Assembly: GCF_001517625.2 (NCBI RefSeq)
Contig: NZ_LN999828.1
Span: forward strand, 512,303-576,302
Direction: 5' to 3'
Source: Clostridium sp. AT4
Lineage (GTDB): Bacteria; Bacillota; Clostridia; Lachnospirales; Lachnospiraceae
DNA length: 64,000 nt
Below, in pieces: positions 19,674-28,362 of this stretch; position 1 is the first letter of the stretch; each line of letters starts with the position of its first letter. The notes under the pieces were generated by a model, which had not been told where the DNA came from, made no database searches, and saw only the letters and a list, made by a program, of their open reading frames with translations. The position numbers and the translations under genes were made by a program.

Positions 19674-20963
19674 ATGATGAGGAGAACAGGGGGATTTTAC
19701 CGGAAGCTGGCCCTGGGGTTCTGGCTGTCAGCCATAGCCGGAGGGGCCTTTGTGTGGCATCTTGCATACCGGGCAGTACCCGATCAGATCAGTATGCTTG
19801 AAAACCAGAAAGAGGAATTTTCATTTTCTCTGCCCTGGCGGGCTACGCTTTCCAGCGAAAGCGCAGAGGTATCCCTGGGAAATGAAAGCAATATTCCGGG
19901 GGATGAGATCACTGTAAACAGCAGCGAGCCATTTCATGTTTTTTCGGGAAAAAAGGGAAGTTATCAGATGAATCTGAAGCTTCTGGGGCTGATCAAGCTG
20001 AAAGAAATACAGGTGGATGTAGTGGATACCAGGTATGCCATACCCTGCGGAAGTCCCATCGGAATCTATCTGAAATCTCAGGGAGTCATGGTGGTAGGAA
20101 CCGGACGGATTACCAGGGAAGACGGCCGGGAGACCGAGCCGGCTTTCGGCAAATTAAAATCAGGGGATTACATTGAAGCGTTTAACGGAACGCCGCTGTC
20201 AACCAAGGAGGATCTGGTTAGGGAAGTGGGGAAGTGGAACGGGGGAGAAGCAAGTCTTACCATACGGCGCAGAGGAGAAAACATGGAGGTAGCCCTGTCT
20301 CCGGTAAAGGGAGAGGACGGAAGCTATAAGCTGGGGGCCTGGGTCAGGGATGATACCCAGGGGATCGGTACTATCACTTATGTGGATCCCAACGGACATT
20401 TCGGAGCCCTGGGCCATGGGATAAGCGACAGTGATACGGGAGAACTGGTGGAAATAGAGACAGGCGCTCTCTACACAGCTAAGATTATGGGAGTGGAAAA
20501 GGGAGAGGCGGGAAAGCCGGGGCTTCTTTCGGGGGTGATCTACTATGGTCCGCAGTCCTGCAGGGGAGAGATTACCGCTAATACGGAGGACGGTATTTTT
20601 GGAATGGTCGATCAGCAGCTTAAAAAGCAGATCCAGGGAGAACCGATGGAGGTCGCCAGATGTCAGGAGGTAAAGCCGGGGCCGGCAGTCATCCGAACGG
20701 CTGTTTCGGGTGAAGTAAAGGACTATACAGTAGAAATACAGAAGGTGGATCAAAGCCCGTCCAAACGAAATAAGGCAATGGTTCTTAAGGTAACAGATCC
20801 AGAGCTTCTTTCGCTTACAGGCGGTATTGTCCAGGGACTTTCCGGTACTCCCATTCTTCAGAATGGAAAACTGGCCGGAGCTGTAACACATGTGTTTGTC
20901 CAGGATCCATCAAGAGGCTATGGAATACTGGCAGATGATATGATGAAATATGGGGAAGAATGA
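19674..20963 (+). CDS. spoIVB: SpoIVB peptidase (S55 family)
   Basis: A 429-residue sporulation serine protease that triggers SpoIVFB-dependent sigma-K activation in Bacillus. The ATG at 19674 has AGGAGG 8 nt upstream and is preferred to the in-frame ATG at 19620. It has an N-terminal signal anchor (LALGFWLSAIAGGAFVWH), a PDZ domain, the catalytic His in GALGHGISDSDTG and the catalytic Ser in GLSGTPILQNGKLAGA. Adjacent to spo0A, as in many Clostridia. Confidence 0.95.
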   Translation: MMRRTGGFYRKLALGFWLSAIAGGAFVWHLAYRAVPDQISMLENQKEEFSFSLPWRATLSSESAEVSLGNESNIPGDEITVNSSEPFHVFSGKKGSYQMNLKLLGLIKLKEIQVDVVDTRYAIPCGSPIGIYLKSQGVMVVGTGRITREDGRETEPAFGKLKSGDYIEAFNGTPLSTKEDLVREVGKWNGGEASLTIRRRGENMEVALSPVKGEDGSYKLGAWVRDDTQGIGTITYVDPNGHFGALGHGISDSDTGELVEIETGALYTAKIMGVEKGEAGKPGLLSGVIYYGPQSCRGEITANTEDGIFGMVDQQLKKQIQGEPMEVARCQEVKPGPAVIRTAVSGEVKDYTVEIQKVDQSPSKRNKAMVLKVTDPELLSLTGGIVQGLSGTPILQNGKLAGAVTHVFVQDPSRGYGILADDMMKYGEE

Positions 20964-20979
20964 AAAGATGGGTTACAAA

Positions 20980-21007
20980 TAGTCGAAAAACACTAAAAAT
21001 GGTCGAA
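20980..21007 (+). promoter_or_regulatory. Two 0A-box-like sites upstream of spo0A
   Basis: TAGTCGAA (20980-20987) and TGGTCGAA (21000-21007) each match the core of the Spo0A box (TGTCGAA) except one base and are spaced 20 bp apart, about two helical turns. They lie 32 bp upstream of the -35 element, consistent with autoregulation by Spo0A~P. Confidence 0.55.
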
Positions 21008-21038
21008 ATTTTGTGTCTAAATTTGCGATTACCATATA

Positions 21039-21068
21039 TTGTCAAATGACAATAAGTAACGGTATAAT
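21039..21068 (+). promoter_or_regulatory. Sigma-A-type promoter of spo0A
   Basis: TTGTCA (21039-21044), 18-bp spacer, perfect TATAAT (21063-21068). The -35 overlaps a 16-bp palindrome (ATTGTCAAATGACAAT, 21038-21053) that could be an operator. Confidence 0.75.
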
Positions 21069-21088
21069 ATAAAATGTTACTTTTAAAG

Positions 21089-21120
21089 ACAAAGGGGCCG
21101 TAAATGGGCGGCTCCTTTGT
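21089..21120 (+). other. Leader hairpin of spo0A mRNA
   Basis: A 12-bp stem (21089-21100 with 21109-21120, one G-U) sits between the promoter and the start codon. No T-tract follows, so it is not a plain terminator. Confidence 0.6.
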
Positions 21121-21177
21121 GCTAGTTTGGACAAGGGGGGGATAATACTCCCGGTCCTGATGTAATAAGGAGGAAAA

Positions 21178-22008
21178 ATGGAAAAGCAGGAACAATTAAA
21201 CGTGGTAATTGTGGATGATAATCCCATGGTATTAAGTACTTTGGATGAGATGATCAATGCCGAGGACGGGCTGACGGTCATTGGAAAAGCTGACAATGGA
21301 GAGGATGCCATTGATATGATAAAGGACACTACACCAGATATTGTGCTTCTGGATATGGTTATGCCAAAAGTAGACGGGATTACAATTGTTGAGAAATTCA
21401 ATCACAGAGACACGTTTCGCAAGCATCCTGTTTTTATCATGCTCAGTGCTGCCGGAAGTGAGCTGGTTACGGAGGAAGCGTTTCAGGCCGGAGTAAATTA
21501 TTATCTGATGAAGCCCTTTGACCGGGATATCCTCATGAGGAAGATCCGTCACGCAGGCCATCTTCCGCGCCGGATCACGGCAGGAAAGATGATGGAAGTG
21601 CCAAGGCCGGCTGTGATGGAAGAACCTGCGGTTACAAAGGAAGAGTATATGGAAGAACATCTGGAAGCAGATATCACAAAGATGCTTCATGAACTGGGAA
21701 TTCCCGCCCACATCAAGGGCTACCAGTATTTAAGAGATGCGATCATTATGGTTGTAAAGGATCAGGAAATGATGGGTTCTGTTACAAAAATTCTTTATCC
21801 AGCGATTGCCAAGAAAAATCAGACTACAGCCAGCCGCGTAGAGCGCGCGATCCGCCATGCGATTGAAGTGGCCTGGGGAAGAGGTAAAATGGAAACGATT
21901 GATGAGCTGTTTGGATACACCATCAGTACGGGAAAAGGAAAGCCTACCAATTCTGAATTCATTGCTCTGATTTCTGATAAAATATTCCTGGAATACAAAA
22001 AAATTTAA
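21178..22008 (+). CDS. spo0A: Sporulation master regulator Spo0A
   Basis: A 276-residue response regulator. The N-terminal receiver domain has the acidic pair in VIVDDNP, the phosphoacceptor Asp in [11 protein letters not shown] and the Lys in YLMKPFD. The C-terminal DNA-binding domain (about 165-276) carries the Spo0A-specific segments [12 protein letters not shown] and [22 protein letters not shown] lies 6 nt before ATG. It controls entry into sporulation. Confidence 0.98.
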   Translation: MEKQEQLNVVIVDDNPMVLSTLDEMINAEDGLTVIGKADNGEDAIDMIKDTTPDIVLLDMVMPKVDGITIVEKFNHRDTFRKHPVFIMLSAAGSELVTEEAFQAGVNYYLMKPFDRDILMRKIRHAGHLPRRITAGKMMEVPRPAVMEEPAVTKEEYMEEHLEADITKMLHELGIPAHIKGYQYLRDAIIMVVKDQEMMGSVTKILYPAIAKKNQTTASRVERAIRHAIEVAWGRGKMETIDELFGYTISTGKGKPTNSEFIALISDKIFLEYKKI

Positions 22009-22029
22009 GACAAATCCTAAGAAAACAGC

Positions 22030-22058
22030 TTCCTAATTTTGAAAAAGTACGCTATACT
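22030..22058 (+). promoter_or_regulatory. Probable promoter of glgA
   Basis: TTCCTA (22030-22035), 17-bp spacer, TATACT (22053-22058). The -35 is weak. Confidence 0.5.
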
Positions 22059-22108
22059 ATATGGTAAGGCAAAACGCCGTCTGGATACGTCAGGAGAGGG
22101 AGGTTTGG

Positions 22109-23551
22109 ATGAAGAAGATTTTATTTGCAGCTTCTGAAGCAGTACCATTTATTAAAACCGGGGGACTGGCAGATGTAGTAGGTTCTCTGCCAAAATGTTT
22201 TGATAAGGATTATTTTGACGTAAGAGTCATGATTCCCAAATATCTGTGCATCAAGCAGGAGTGGAGAGACAGGATGCAGTATGTGGATCATTTTTACATG
22301 GATTATCTGGGACAGAGCCGTTATGTAGGCATTTTACAGTATGTCCATGAGGGGATCACATTTTATTTTATTGATAATGAAAGCTATTTTAACGGAGAAA
22401 AGCCATATGGCGATTGGTACTGGGATCTGGAAAAGTTCTGCTTTTTCTGCAGGGCTGCTCTTTCTGCCCTGCCTGTAATCGGCTTCCAGCCGGATGTGGT
22501 CCACTGCCATGACTGGCAGACAGGCCTGATTCCTGTACTATTAAAGGATACTTTCCGGGGAGGTGATTTCTTCCGCAATATGAAGTCTGTTATCACCATC
22601 CACAACTTAAAGTTCCAGGGGGTGTGGGATGTAAAGACCATCAAGCGTTTTACAGAGCTTCCAGATTACTATTTTGCTCCGGATAAGCTGGAGGCCTATA
22701 AGGACGGCAATCTGTTAAAGGGCGGTATTGTATATGCGGATGCCATTACCACGGTAAGCAATACATACGCAGAGGAGATCAAGATGCCGTTTTACGGAGA
22801 AGGCCTGGATGGCCTGATGCGGGCCAGGGCCAACAGTCTTCGGGGAATCGTAAACGGAATTGATTATGATGATTTTGATCCGGAGACCGATCCTTTTATC
22901 GCCCAGAAATATAATGCAAAGAATTTCCGCAAGGAAAAGGCGAAAAACAAAAAGGCGCTCCAGCAGGAGCTGGGACTTCCTGTGGATGAGAAGAAGTTTA
23001 TGGTGGGTATTGTATCCCGTCTTACAGACCAGAAGGGCCTGGATCTGATCCAGTGTGTGATGGATGAGCTCTGCAGTGACGACATGCAGCTGGTGGTTCT
23101 TGGAACGGGTGATGAACGCTATGAAAATATGTTCCGTCACTATGACTGGAAGTATCACGACAGGGTTTCCGCCCAGATCTATTATTCTGAGGCCATGTCT
23201 CACAAGATTTATGCAGCCTGTGACGCATTCCTGATGCCGTCCCTGTTTGAACCCTGCGGTTTAAGCCAGCTTATGGCCCTGCGCTACGGAACGGTACCCA
23301 TTGTCCGGGAAACCGGCGGTTTGAAGGATACGGTTCAGCCATATAATGAATATGAGAGTACTGGAACGGGATTTTCCTTTGCCAATTACAATGCGCATGA
23401 GATGCTAGGCAGCATACGCTATGCCAAGTATGTATATTACAGCAGACGCCGGGAGTGGAACAAGATAATCGACCGTGCCATGGCGGCAGACTTTTCATGG
23501 AAGACCTCAGCAGCTAAGTATCAGGAGCTTTATGACTGGCTGATCGGCTGA
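22109..23551 (+). CDS. glgA: Glycogen synthase (ADP-glucose, GT5)
   Basis: A 480-residue glycosyltransferase extending alpha-1,4-glucan from ADP-glucose. The N-terminal KTGGLADVVGSLPK is the ADP-glucose-binding motif, and the C-terminal half has PSLFEPCGLSQLMALRYGT with the catalytic Glu and ETGGLKDTV. The ATG at 22109 with GGGAGG 7 nt upstream is chosen over the in-frame start at 22061, which lies only 3 nt after the -10 element. No other glg genes are nearby. Confidence 0.96.
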   Translation: MKKILFAASEAVPFIKTGGLADVVGSLPKCFDKDYFDVRVMIPKYLCIKQEWRDRMQYVDHFYMDYLGQSRYVGILQYVHEGITFYFIDNESYFNGEKPYGDWYWDLEKFCFFCRAALSALPVIGFQPDVVHCHDWQTGLIPVLLKDTFRGGDFFRNMKSVITIHNLKFQGVWDVKTIKRFTELPDYYFAPDKLEAYKDGNLLKGGIVYADAITTVSNTYAEEIKMPFYGEGLDGLMRARANSLRGIVNGIDYDDFDPETDPFIAQKYNAKNFRKEKAKNKKALQQELGLPVDEKKFMVGIVSRLTDQKGLDLIQCVMDELCSDDMQLVVLGTGDERYENMFRHYDWKYHDRVSAQIYYSEAMSHKIYAACDAFLMPSLFEPCGLSQLMALRYGTVPIVRETGGLKDTVQPYNEYESTGTGFSFANYNAHEMLGSIRYAKYVYYSRRREWNKIIDRAMAADFSWKTSAAKYQELYDWLIG

Positions 23552-23606
23552 GAGACACTGCATTTAAACAGATAAATACCCGAAGAAAGGGGAAAGAAAC
23601 TACACT

Positions 23607-24065
23607 ATGAATGTTTGGAACGATATGCTTGGCAATCAGATCCTTGTAAGTGCCGTAGTAGGCTGGACAGTAGCCCAGGTTTTAAAGACGCTCATCGACT
23701 GCGCTTTAAACAAAAGCTTTAATGCGGAACGTCTGGTGGGATCGGGCGGTATGCCAAGCTCCCATTCAGCTACGGTCTGTGCATTGACGACGGCTGCGGC
23801 GCTGGAATACGGCGCAGGCTCCTTTGAATTTGCCGTATCCTTTGTTCTGGCCATGGTCGTCATGTATGATGCCATCGGAGTGCGCAGAGAGACGGGAAAA
23901 CAGGCAAAGCTTTTAAATTCCATTTTGATGGAAAATCCTCTGAAGCTCAATGCGGAGGTCCTTCAGGAGAAACTTAAGGAGTATGTGGGCCATACGCCCC
24001 TTCAGGTTCTGGCCGGAGCGATTTTGGGAATTGGCCTGTCTCTGCTTCTGGATTCCTATTATTGA
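23607..24065 (+). CDS. Divergent PAP2 family membrane protein (DUF212, YuiD-like)
   Basis: A 152-residue protein with four predicted hydrophobic segments and the conserved GSGGMPSSHSA and YDAIGVRRETGKQA motifs, which are a divergent form of the PAP2 phosphatase active site. Related proteins act on lipid-linked or phosphatidic-acid-type phosphates, but a substrate is not established for this subfamily. AGAAAGGGGAAAG precedes the ATG. Confidence 0.88.
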   Translation: MNVWNDMLGNQILVSAVVGWTVAQVLKTLIDCALNKSFNAERLVGSGGMPSSHSATVCALTTAAALEYGAGSFEFAVSFVLAMVVMYDAIGVRRETGKQAKLLNSILMENPLKLNAEVLQEKLKEYVGHTPLQVLAGAILGIGLSLLLDSYY

Positions 24066-24205
24066 GAGATCATCAGCAGCCCCTTACATTCATATGAACC
24101 AGCAGATGCGGACCGTGGCTTTTGCCATGGCCCCTTTTGCGTCGTAGGTATTTTCCCGCGTACAGGCATATTCCCATATTTACAGATAAGAGCAGGAGAA
24201 TAGAA

Positions 24206-24829
24206 ATGAAAATGACAGAATATTTTAAGGGTCATCCGGTGGTTTTAGCTTCCGGTTCTCCCAGAAGAAAAGAACTTTTGGAACAGATTGGGATCAAAGC
24301 CCGGATCAGGCCCAGCGTGCAGGAGGAAAAGTCCCAGGCTGAGACGCCGGAGGAGCTGGTGATGGAACTGGCCGCTGTAAAGGCGCAGGATATTGCCGCA
24401 GGCTGTGAGTCTGGAACCTTAGTCATTGGAGCCGATACAGTGGTTGTCCTGGATGAGAAAATTCTTGGAAAGCCTCAGACCCCGGAGAGGGCTGTCGAAA
24501 TGATACAGAAGCTTCAGGGCCGGGAACATCAGGTTTATACCGGTGTTACGGTAATCCTGTGTATGGAGAATGGAGAACTGCACGGAACATCCTTTGCGGA
24601 GCGCACAAATGTAGAACTCTGGCCCATGACAGAGGATGAAATTTCTACATATGCACAGAGCGGGGAGCCGCTTGATAAGGCAGGCGCATATGGGATACAG
24701 GGCAGTTTTGCGGCCTATATAAAGGGGATACAGGGAGATTATACCAATGTGGTAGGACTGCCTTTAGGGCGTCTGGTCCATGAGATGAACACACTTTTGA
24801 CAGAAAATGGAGGAACACAGGATGATTAA
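24206..24829 (+). CDS. maf: Maf family nucleotide pyrophosphatase
   Basis: A 207-residue protein with the Maf signature LASGSPRRKELLEQIG at its start, GADTVVVLD and the C-terminal YGIQGSFAAYIKGIQGDYTNVVGLPL. Maf enzymes hydrolyse dTTP, UTP and modified nucleotides and are linked to division arrest. The ATG at 24206 with AGGAG 7 nt upstream is chosen over the long in-frame extension to 24122, which has no site. Confidence 0.94.
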   Translation: MKMTEYFKGHPVVLASGSPRRKELLEQIGIKARIRPSVQEEKSQAETPEELVMELAAVKAQDIAAGCESGTLVIGADTVVVLDEKILGKPQTPERAVEMIQKLQGREHQVYTGVTVILCMENGELHGTSFAERTNVELWPMTEDEISTYAQSGEPLDKAGAYGIQGSFAAYIKGIQGDYTNVVGLPLGRLVHEMNTLLTENGGTQDD

Positions 24830-25607
24830 ACTTATAGTATCCGATGTAGATGGAACACTGGTAGAGGACGGATCTGCCGATATCAATCCGGAACTGTTTG
24901 AGGTGATCCTGAAACTGAGAGAAAAGGGGATTCAGTTTGCCATAGCCAGCGGACGGCCCTGGTCCAGTGTAGAGCATACCTTTGACCCGGTAAAGAAAAA
25001 GATTTTTTATATTTCCAATAACGGTTCCTATATTGGCTGCCATGGCCGCAGTCTTTATACCTATACGATTGATAAGAAACTGGCAGAACGGGTGATCCGC
25101 TCCGTCCGCCGTCATCCGGAGCTTGAGCTTGTTTATGCCTGTGCCGGAGGAGATTATGTGGATTCAAAAAATGAAGACCTTGTGCGCTGGCTTGTTGATG
25201 GGTATAAATTTAAGCTGAACCGGGTGGAAGATTTATTAGATCTTGAGGAGCCCCCTGTAAAAATATCTATTTACAAGCCGGACGGCATCGAGGAGGCCAC
25301 CCGTTTTGTGTTTGATGAATTTGGAACAGAGCTTAAGCTTGCCTGTGCCGGAGATATGTGGATGGACTGCATGGCTTTGGGGGTAAATAAGGGAAATGCT
25401 GTAAAAACCATTCAGGAGAGTCTGGATATCCGCCCGGAAGAAACAATGGCGTTTGGCGATCAGCTCAATGATCTTGAGATGCTTGATCAGGCATACTACA
25501 GCTTTGCTGTGGCAAATGCCAGAGAGGAAGTGCGCCGGGCTGCCAGATTTCAGGCGGATAGCAATGTAAATGACGGAGTTTTGAAAATTCTTAAATATCT
25601 TCTGTAG
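24822..25607 (+). CDS. Cof-type HAD hydrolase
   Basis: A 261-residue HAD-superfamily phosphatase (Cof/type IIB cap). Motif I is SDVDGTLVED with the nucleophile Asp, and motif IV is FGDQLNDLEML. It overlaps the maf stop by 8 nt, and GGAGG lies 8 nt before this ATG. The family dephosphorylates sugar phosphates, flavin mononucleotide and similar compounds; substrate cannot be read from sequence. Confidence 0.92.
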   Translation: MIKLIVSDVDGTLVEDGSADINPELFEVILKLREKGIQFAIASGRPWSSVEHTFDPVKKKIFYISNNGSYIGCHGRSLYTYTIDKKLAERVIRSVRRHPELELVYACAGGDYVDSKNEDLVRWLVDGYKFKLNRVEDLLDLEEPPVKISIYKPDGIEEATRFVFDEFGTELKLACAGDMWMDCMALGVNKGNAVKTIQESLDIRPEETMAFGDQLNDLEMLDQAYYSFAVANAREEVRRAARFQADSNVNDGVLKILKYLL

Positions 25608-25633
25608 AATGTACGACTGGAAAGGAGACTTCA

Positions 25634-26626
25634 TTGGACCAGAGAAGGAAGGATAAAAAAAGAAAATGGTTCCGGCCTTTAAAGCAGGGATTTCTGATCG
25701 CGTTTTCAGCGGGATGTCTGGCGGCCTGCGGACAGACGGCATCCTATCAGAACGCAAAGGGTTCTGCAGCAGAGTACACGCCGGGGCAGATCATGACTGT
25801 TGCGGCGACGGAGCGCAACCGCTATCAGAACATCTACACCGGACAGCTCTGGTCTGTTGCGGCTGATGGATCGGGAACCACTTTTGAATCCCTTTTAAAA
25901 GGCCAGATGGAGCAGTTTTTGACAGAACTGGCAGCCATAAATCTTTTGGCAGAAGAAAAAGGGGTTGAGCTTACCAATCAGGAAAAGACGCAGGTGCAGA
26001 GCCTGACGGATACCTATTTTTCATCCCTTACACCGGAGGATCTGGATTATATGAAGGTATCCAAGGATGAAATCTACGATTTATACAGCAAATATTATCT
26101 GGCGGATAAAACCGTATCTCAGCTGACAGATGAAAAAGCGCTGGAGGTAAGTGACGCAGAGGCAAAAGTGATCCGGATCCTGCAGATTGAAACAGATACA
26201 GAAGAAAAGGCGGAGACGCTGTGGAAAAAGGTCAATGAGCCAAAAGCTGATTTTGCTTCTATCGCTGAAAAAGAGTCGGGCGGCAGCCAGGTCGAGTTTC
26301 AGCTGGAGTGGAGCGATACATTAAATGCTTTGGAGGAGACGGCTTTTTCTCTGGAACAGGATCAGATCAGCGAAATTATTTCCTGGGAAGGGAAATTTTA
26401 TATTCAAAAATGCATATCGGCCTATGATGAGGAAGCTACAGCTGCCAGAAAGCTCCGGCTTTTGGAAGAAAAAAAAGCCAGAGCCTTTGACCAGATTTAT
26501 ATGCCGTTTATTCAGAACCATCCGATCCGCCTAAAAAACGGGATTTGGGAGGGCGTGGACTTTTCACAGGGAGAAGAGTGCACCTCCGATGATTTTTTTC
26601 AGCTGTATCATGAGATGGGGGAATGA
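25634..26626 (+). CDS. Parvulin-type peptidyl-prolyl isomerase lipoprotein (PrsA-like)
   Basis: A 330-residue lipoprotein starting at TTG with AAAGGAG 6 nt upstream. The N terminus is basic, followed by a hydrophobic stretch and the lipobox LAAC, so the mature protein is membrane-anchored outside the cell. The middle (about 60-170) is a helical SurA-N/trigger-like region. The section from about residue 175 to 265 (VIRILQIETDTEEKAE, SGGSQVEFQLEWSD, EISEII-type ending) resembles a degenerate rotamase domain; the usual VxHIL histidine is replaced, so enzyme activity is uncertain. It probably aids folding of exported proteins. Confidence 0.78.
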   Translation: MDQRRKDKKRKWFRPLKQGFLIAFSAGCLAACGQTASYQNAKGSAAEYTPGQIMTVAATERNRYQNIYTGQLWSVAADGSGTTFESLLKGQMEQFLTELAAINLLAEEKGVELTNQEKTQVQSLTDTYFSSLTPEDLDYMKVSKDEIYDLYSKYYLADKTVSQLTDEKALEVSDAEAKVIRILQIETDTEEKAETLWKKVNEPKADFASIAEKESGGSQVEFQLEWSDTLNALEETAFSLEQDQISEIISWEGKFYIQKCISAYDEEATAARKLRLLEEKKARAFDQIYMPFIQNHPIRLKNGIWEGVDFSQGEECTSDDFFQLYHEMGE

Positions 26627-26784
26627 AAGCGAAATTCCTTCTTTTTGTTGATACAGCGAACCTTTGCCCGGGGAACATATTTGCCGCAGTGCTGGCAGTA
26701 GGTTTTGTGGCAGGCGTTCCGCCCTTTTTGGCAGAGGCCAAACGCTTCATAATACTTACAGGGGATTTCTCTGTACTTAGCCAT
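26608..26784 (-). CDS. 58-residue Cys-rich (zinc-ribbon-like) protein downstream of rtcB
   Basis: A short ORF on the minus strand beginning MAKYREIPCKYYEAF, preceded by an excellent site (GGAGAGGAGG, 6 nt from ATG), starting 2 nt after the rtcB stop. Cysteines at 9, 18, 25, 30, 33 and 44 with His26 and His32 (CHKTYCQHCGKY) suggest a zinc ribbon. The tail is basic, fitting nucleic-acid binding. Its 3' end overlaps the convergent lipoprotein gene by 19 bp. The position suggests a small accessory protein for the RtcB ligase; function is inferred from context only. Confidence 0.78.
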   Translation of the reverse strand: MAKYREIPCKYYEAFGLCQKGRNACHKTYCQHCGKYVPRAKVRCINKKKEFRFHSPIS

Positions 26785-26786
26785 TT

Positions 26787-27926
26787 TTACGCCTCCTCTC
26801 CTGCTTTGAAGTTGTATACCGGGCGCAGGATTTTTTCTATGGATACGGCATCAGCCGCCGCCGAACGGATTTCCTCCAGAGACCGGTAGGCAAAGGGGGC
26901 TTCATCTAATGTCCTCCTGGAGATGCTGGGGGAATAGATCCCTTTCATTTCTTTTTTGTAATCAGAAAGAGTCCAGTGTTTTCCCACATCTACTCTTTTC
27001 ATGATCCGCCCTGCGCCGTGAGGGGCGGAACAGTTCCAGTCAGGATTTCCCAGACCTTTTCCGAGAATAACCCCGTCTTTCATATGAATGGGAATAATAA
27101 CAGGTTCATCTTTTTGGGCCGAAATGGCGCCTTTGCGCAGGATGGGGGGATTTTGGGTCTGATCCACATAGTTATGCTGGCAGGAAATGACCGTATCCGC
27201 TTTCCACTTCATTCCGCGGAGAAGTTCATCCAGAATAGCCTTCCGGTTCAGTGCGGCAAACTGCTGTGTCAGTTCAAGATCATTTAAATACTGCTCTTTT
27301 AAACCGCCTTCCAGCCATGTGAGCTCATATGGAACGTGAAGGCCCTGTTTTTTTAAGTATTTCTGGCCTTTTTTCATATAATGATCGAAAATATTCTTTC
27401 CGAGACAGCGGCTTCCAGAATGAATGATAACGTAAAAACAGCCATTTTCATCCTGATCCAGTTCAATAAAATGGTTTCCTCCGCCCAGACTTCCCAGACT
27501 TAAAACGGCTTTTACCTCATTGATGCTGTTTTTGCAGCAGAAGGCTTCCGGATGGAAGTGATCTGCGTATCGGTGGAGTGTTCTGCGGATTTGTGAGCCA
27601 GAGGGAATCTGTTCCCGGATGAGTGAGTCGAGCTTGGGAAAATGATCCGTTCGGACTTTGCCGGACAGTCTGGCCATGGTAATTCCGCAGCCGATATCAA
27701 TTCCTACCGTTTGCGGCAAGATCTGTTTTCCGACAGTGGCAGTAAAACCGATGGTGCCTGCCTTTCCGGGATGGACATCCGGCATGATGCGGATCTTGCT
27801 GCCTTCAAAGGCTGGATTGTCACAGAGCATCTGGATCTGGGCCAGAGCATATGGCTCAATGGAGGTTTTGGGGTTATTTGTGTGATAAATGATAGCGGAT
27901 GTATAGATTCCAGTTACTGTTTTCAT
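26787..27926 (-). CDS. rtcB: RtcB family RNA ligase
   Basis: A 379-residue protein of the RtcB 3'-phosphate/5'-hydroxyl RNA ligase family. Visible metal and guanylate sites are DVHPGKAGTIG (about 50-60), GIDIGCGI with Cys80, GGGNHFIE, the HSGSR loop and APHGAG with the guanylated His. Length is slightly shorter than the classic enzyme, matching the RtcB2-like group of Clostridia. It likely repairs cleaved RNA such as tRNA. Transcribed from a strong promoter about 260 bp upstream, after a tiny leader ORF and before a Cys-rich small protein. Confidence 0.92.
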   Translation of the reverse strand: MKTVTGIYTSAIIYHTNNPKTSIEPYALAQIQMLCDNPAFEGSKIRIMPDVHPGKAGTIGFTATVGKQILPQTVGIDIGCGITMARLSGKVRTDHFPKLDSLIREQIPSGSQIRRTLHRYADHFHPEAFCCKNSINEVKAVLSLGSLGGGNHFIELDQDENGCFYVIIHSGSRCLGKNIFDHYMKKGQKYLKKQGLHVPYELTWLEGGLKEQYLNDLELTQQFAALNRKAILDELLRGMKWKADTVISCQHNYVDQTQNPPILRKGAISAQKDEPVIIPIHMKDGVILGKGLGNPDWNCSAPHGAGRIMKRVDVGKHWTLSDYKKEMKGIYSPSISRRTLDEAPFAYRSLEEIRSAAADAVSIEKILRPVYNFKAGEEA

Positions 27927-28058
27927 TGTATTCCTTTCTCTGTAAGGGTGTTTTGCCTGAAAAAGGGCGCAAAAAACACCTCATAAACGGTTAGGCTCAG
28001 AGGCGGGAAACTGGAAATATTTGGAATGGACTTTGCCTGTGAATACAGAAATATCCAA

Positions 28059-28124
28059 TCAGATATGGAGTTTAGAACCTCTGAGAAATTTGACTGCTGT
28101 ATCGTTGTTTATAGCTGCATTCAT
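28059..28124 (-). CDS. Candidate 21-residue leader ORF before rtcB
   Basis: ATG with a near-perfect site (AAAGGAGG, 7 nt) encodes MNAAINNDTAVKFLRGSKLH plus one residue, then TGA. The frame stays open for 25 more codons after that TGA, ending near 27981. It lies in the leader between the rtcB promoter and rtcB. It could be a regulatory leader peptide or the start of a decayed gene. Confidence 0.4.
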   Translation of the reverse strand: MNAAINNDTAVKFLRGSKLHI

Positions 28125-28187
28125 AGTAAATCCTCCTTTCGTCCGGGTTGATAGCTGCAAACAGTCGTGCTCCTGTTTTATGGCCTC

Positions 28188-28217
28188 ATTATACGCGGGA
28201 AAGATAGGATTTGTCAA
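28188..28217 (-). promoter_or_regulatory. Sigma-A promoter of the rtcB transcript
   Basis: On the minus strand, perfect TTGACA (28217-28212), 18-bp spacer and perfect TATAAT (28193-28188). Confidence 0.85.
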
Positions 28218-28362
28218 TATGAGAAAATGGCAAAACAAAAATGCGTTATGATTGAAAGAACTCTTCGGTTTTTGATGAAATGGGTTAAGGTAGCTTAAAT
28301 GAGTGGATTATGATATACTTAGAAAAGCAAAAATACATAAGAAATGGAAAGGGGAAAACACA

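Noticed and set aside
28059-28061. In-frame TGA in the rtcB leader ORF as a selenocysteine codon
   Set aside because: No SECIS-like hairpin is evident after it, and no selenoprotein family matches the peptide.
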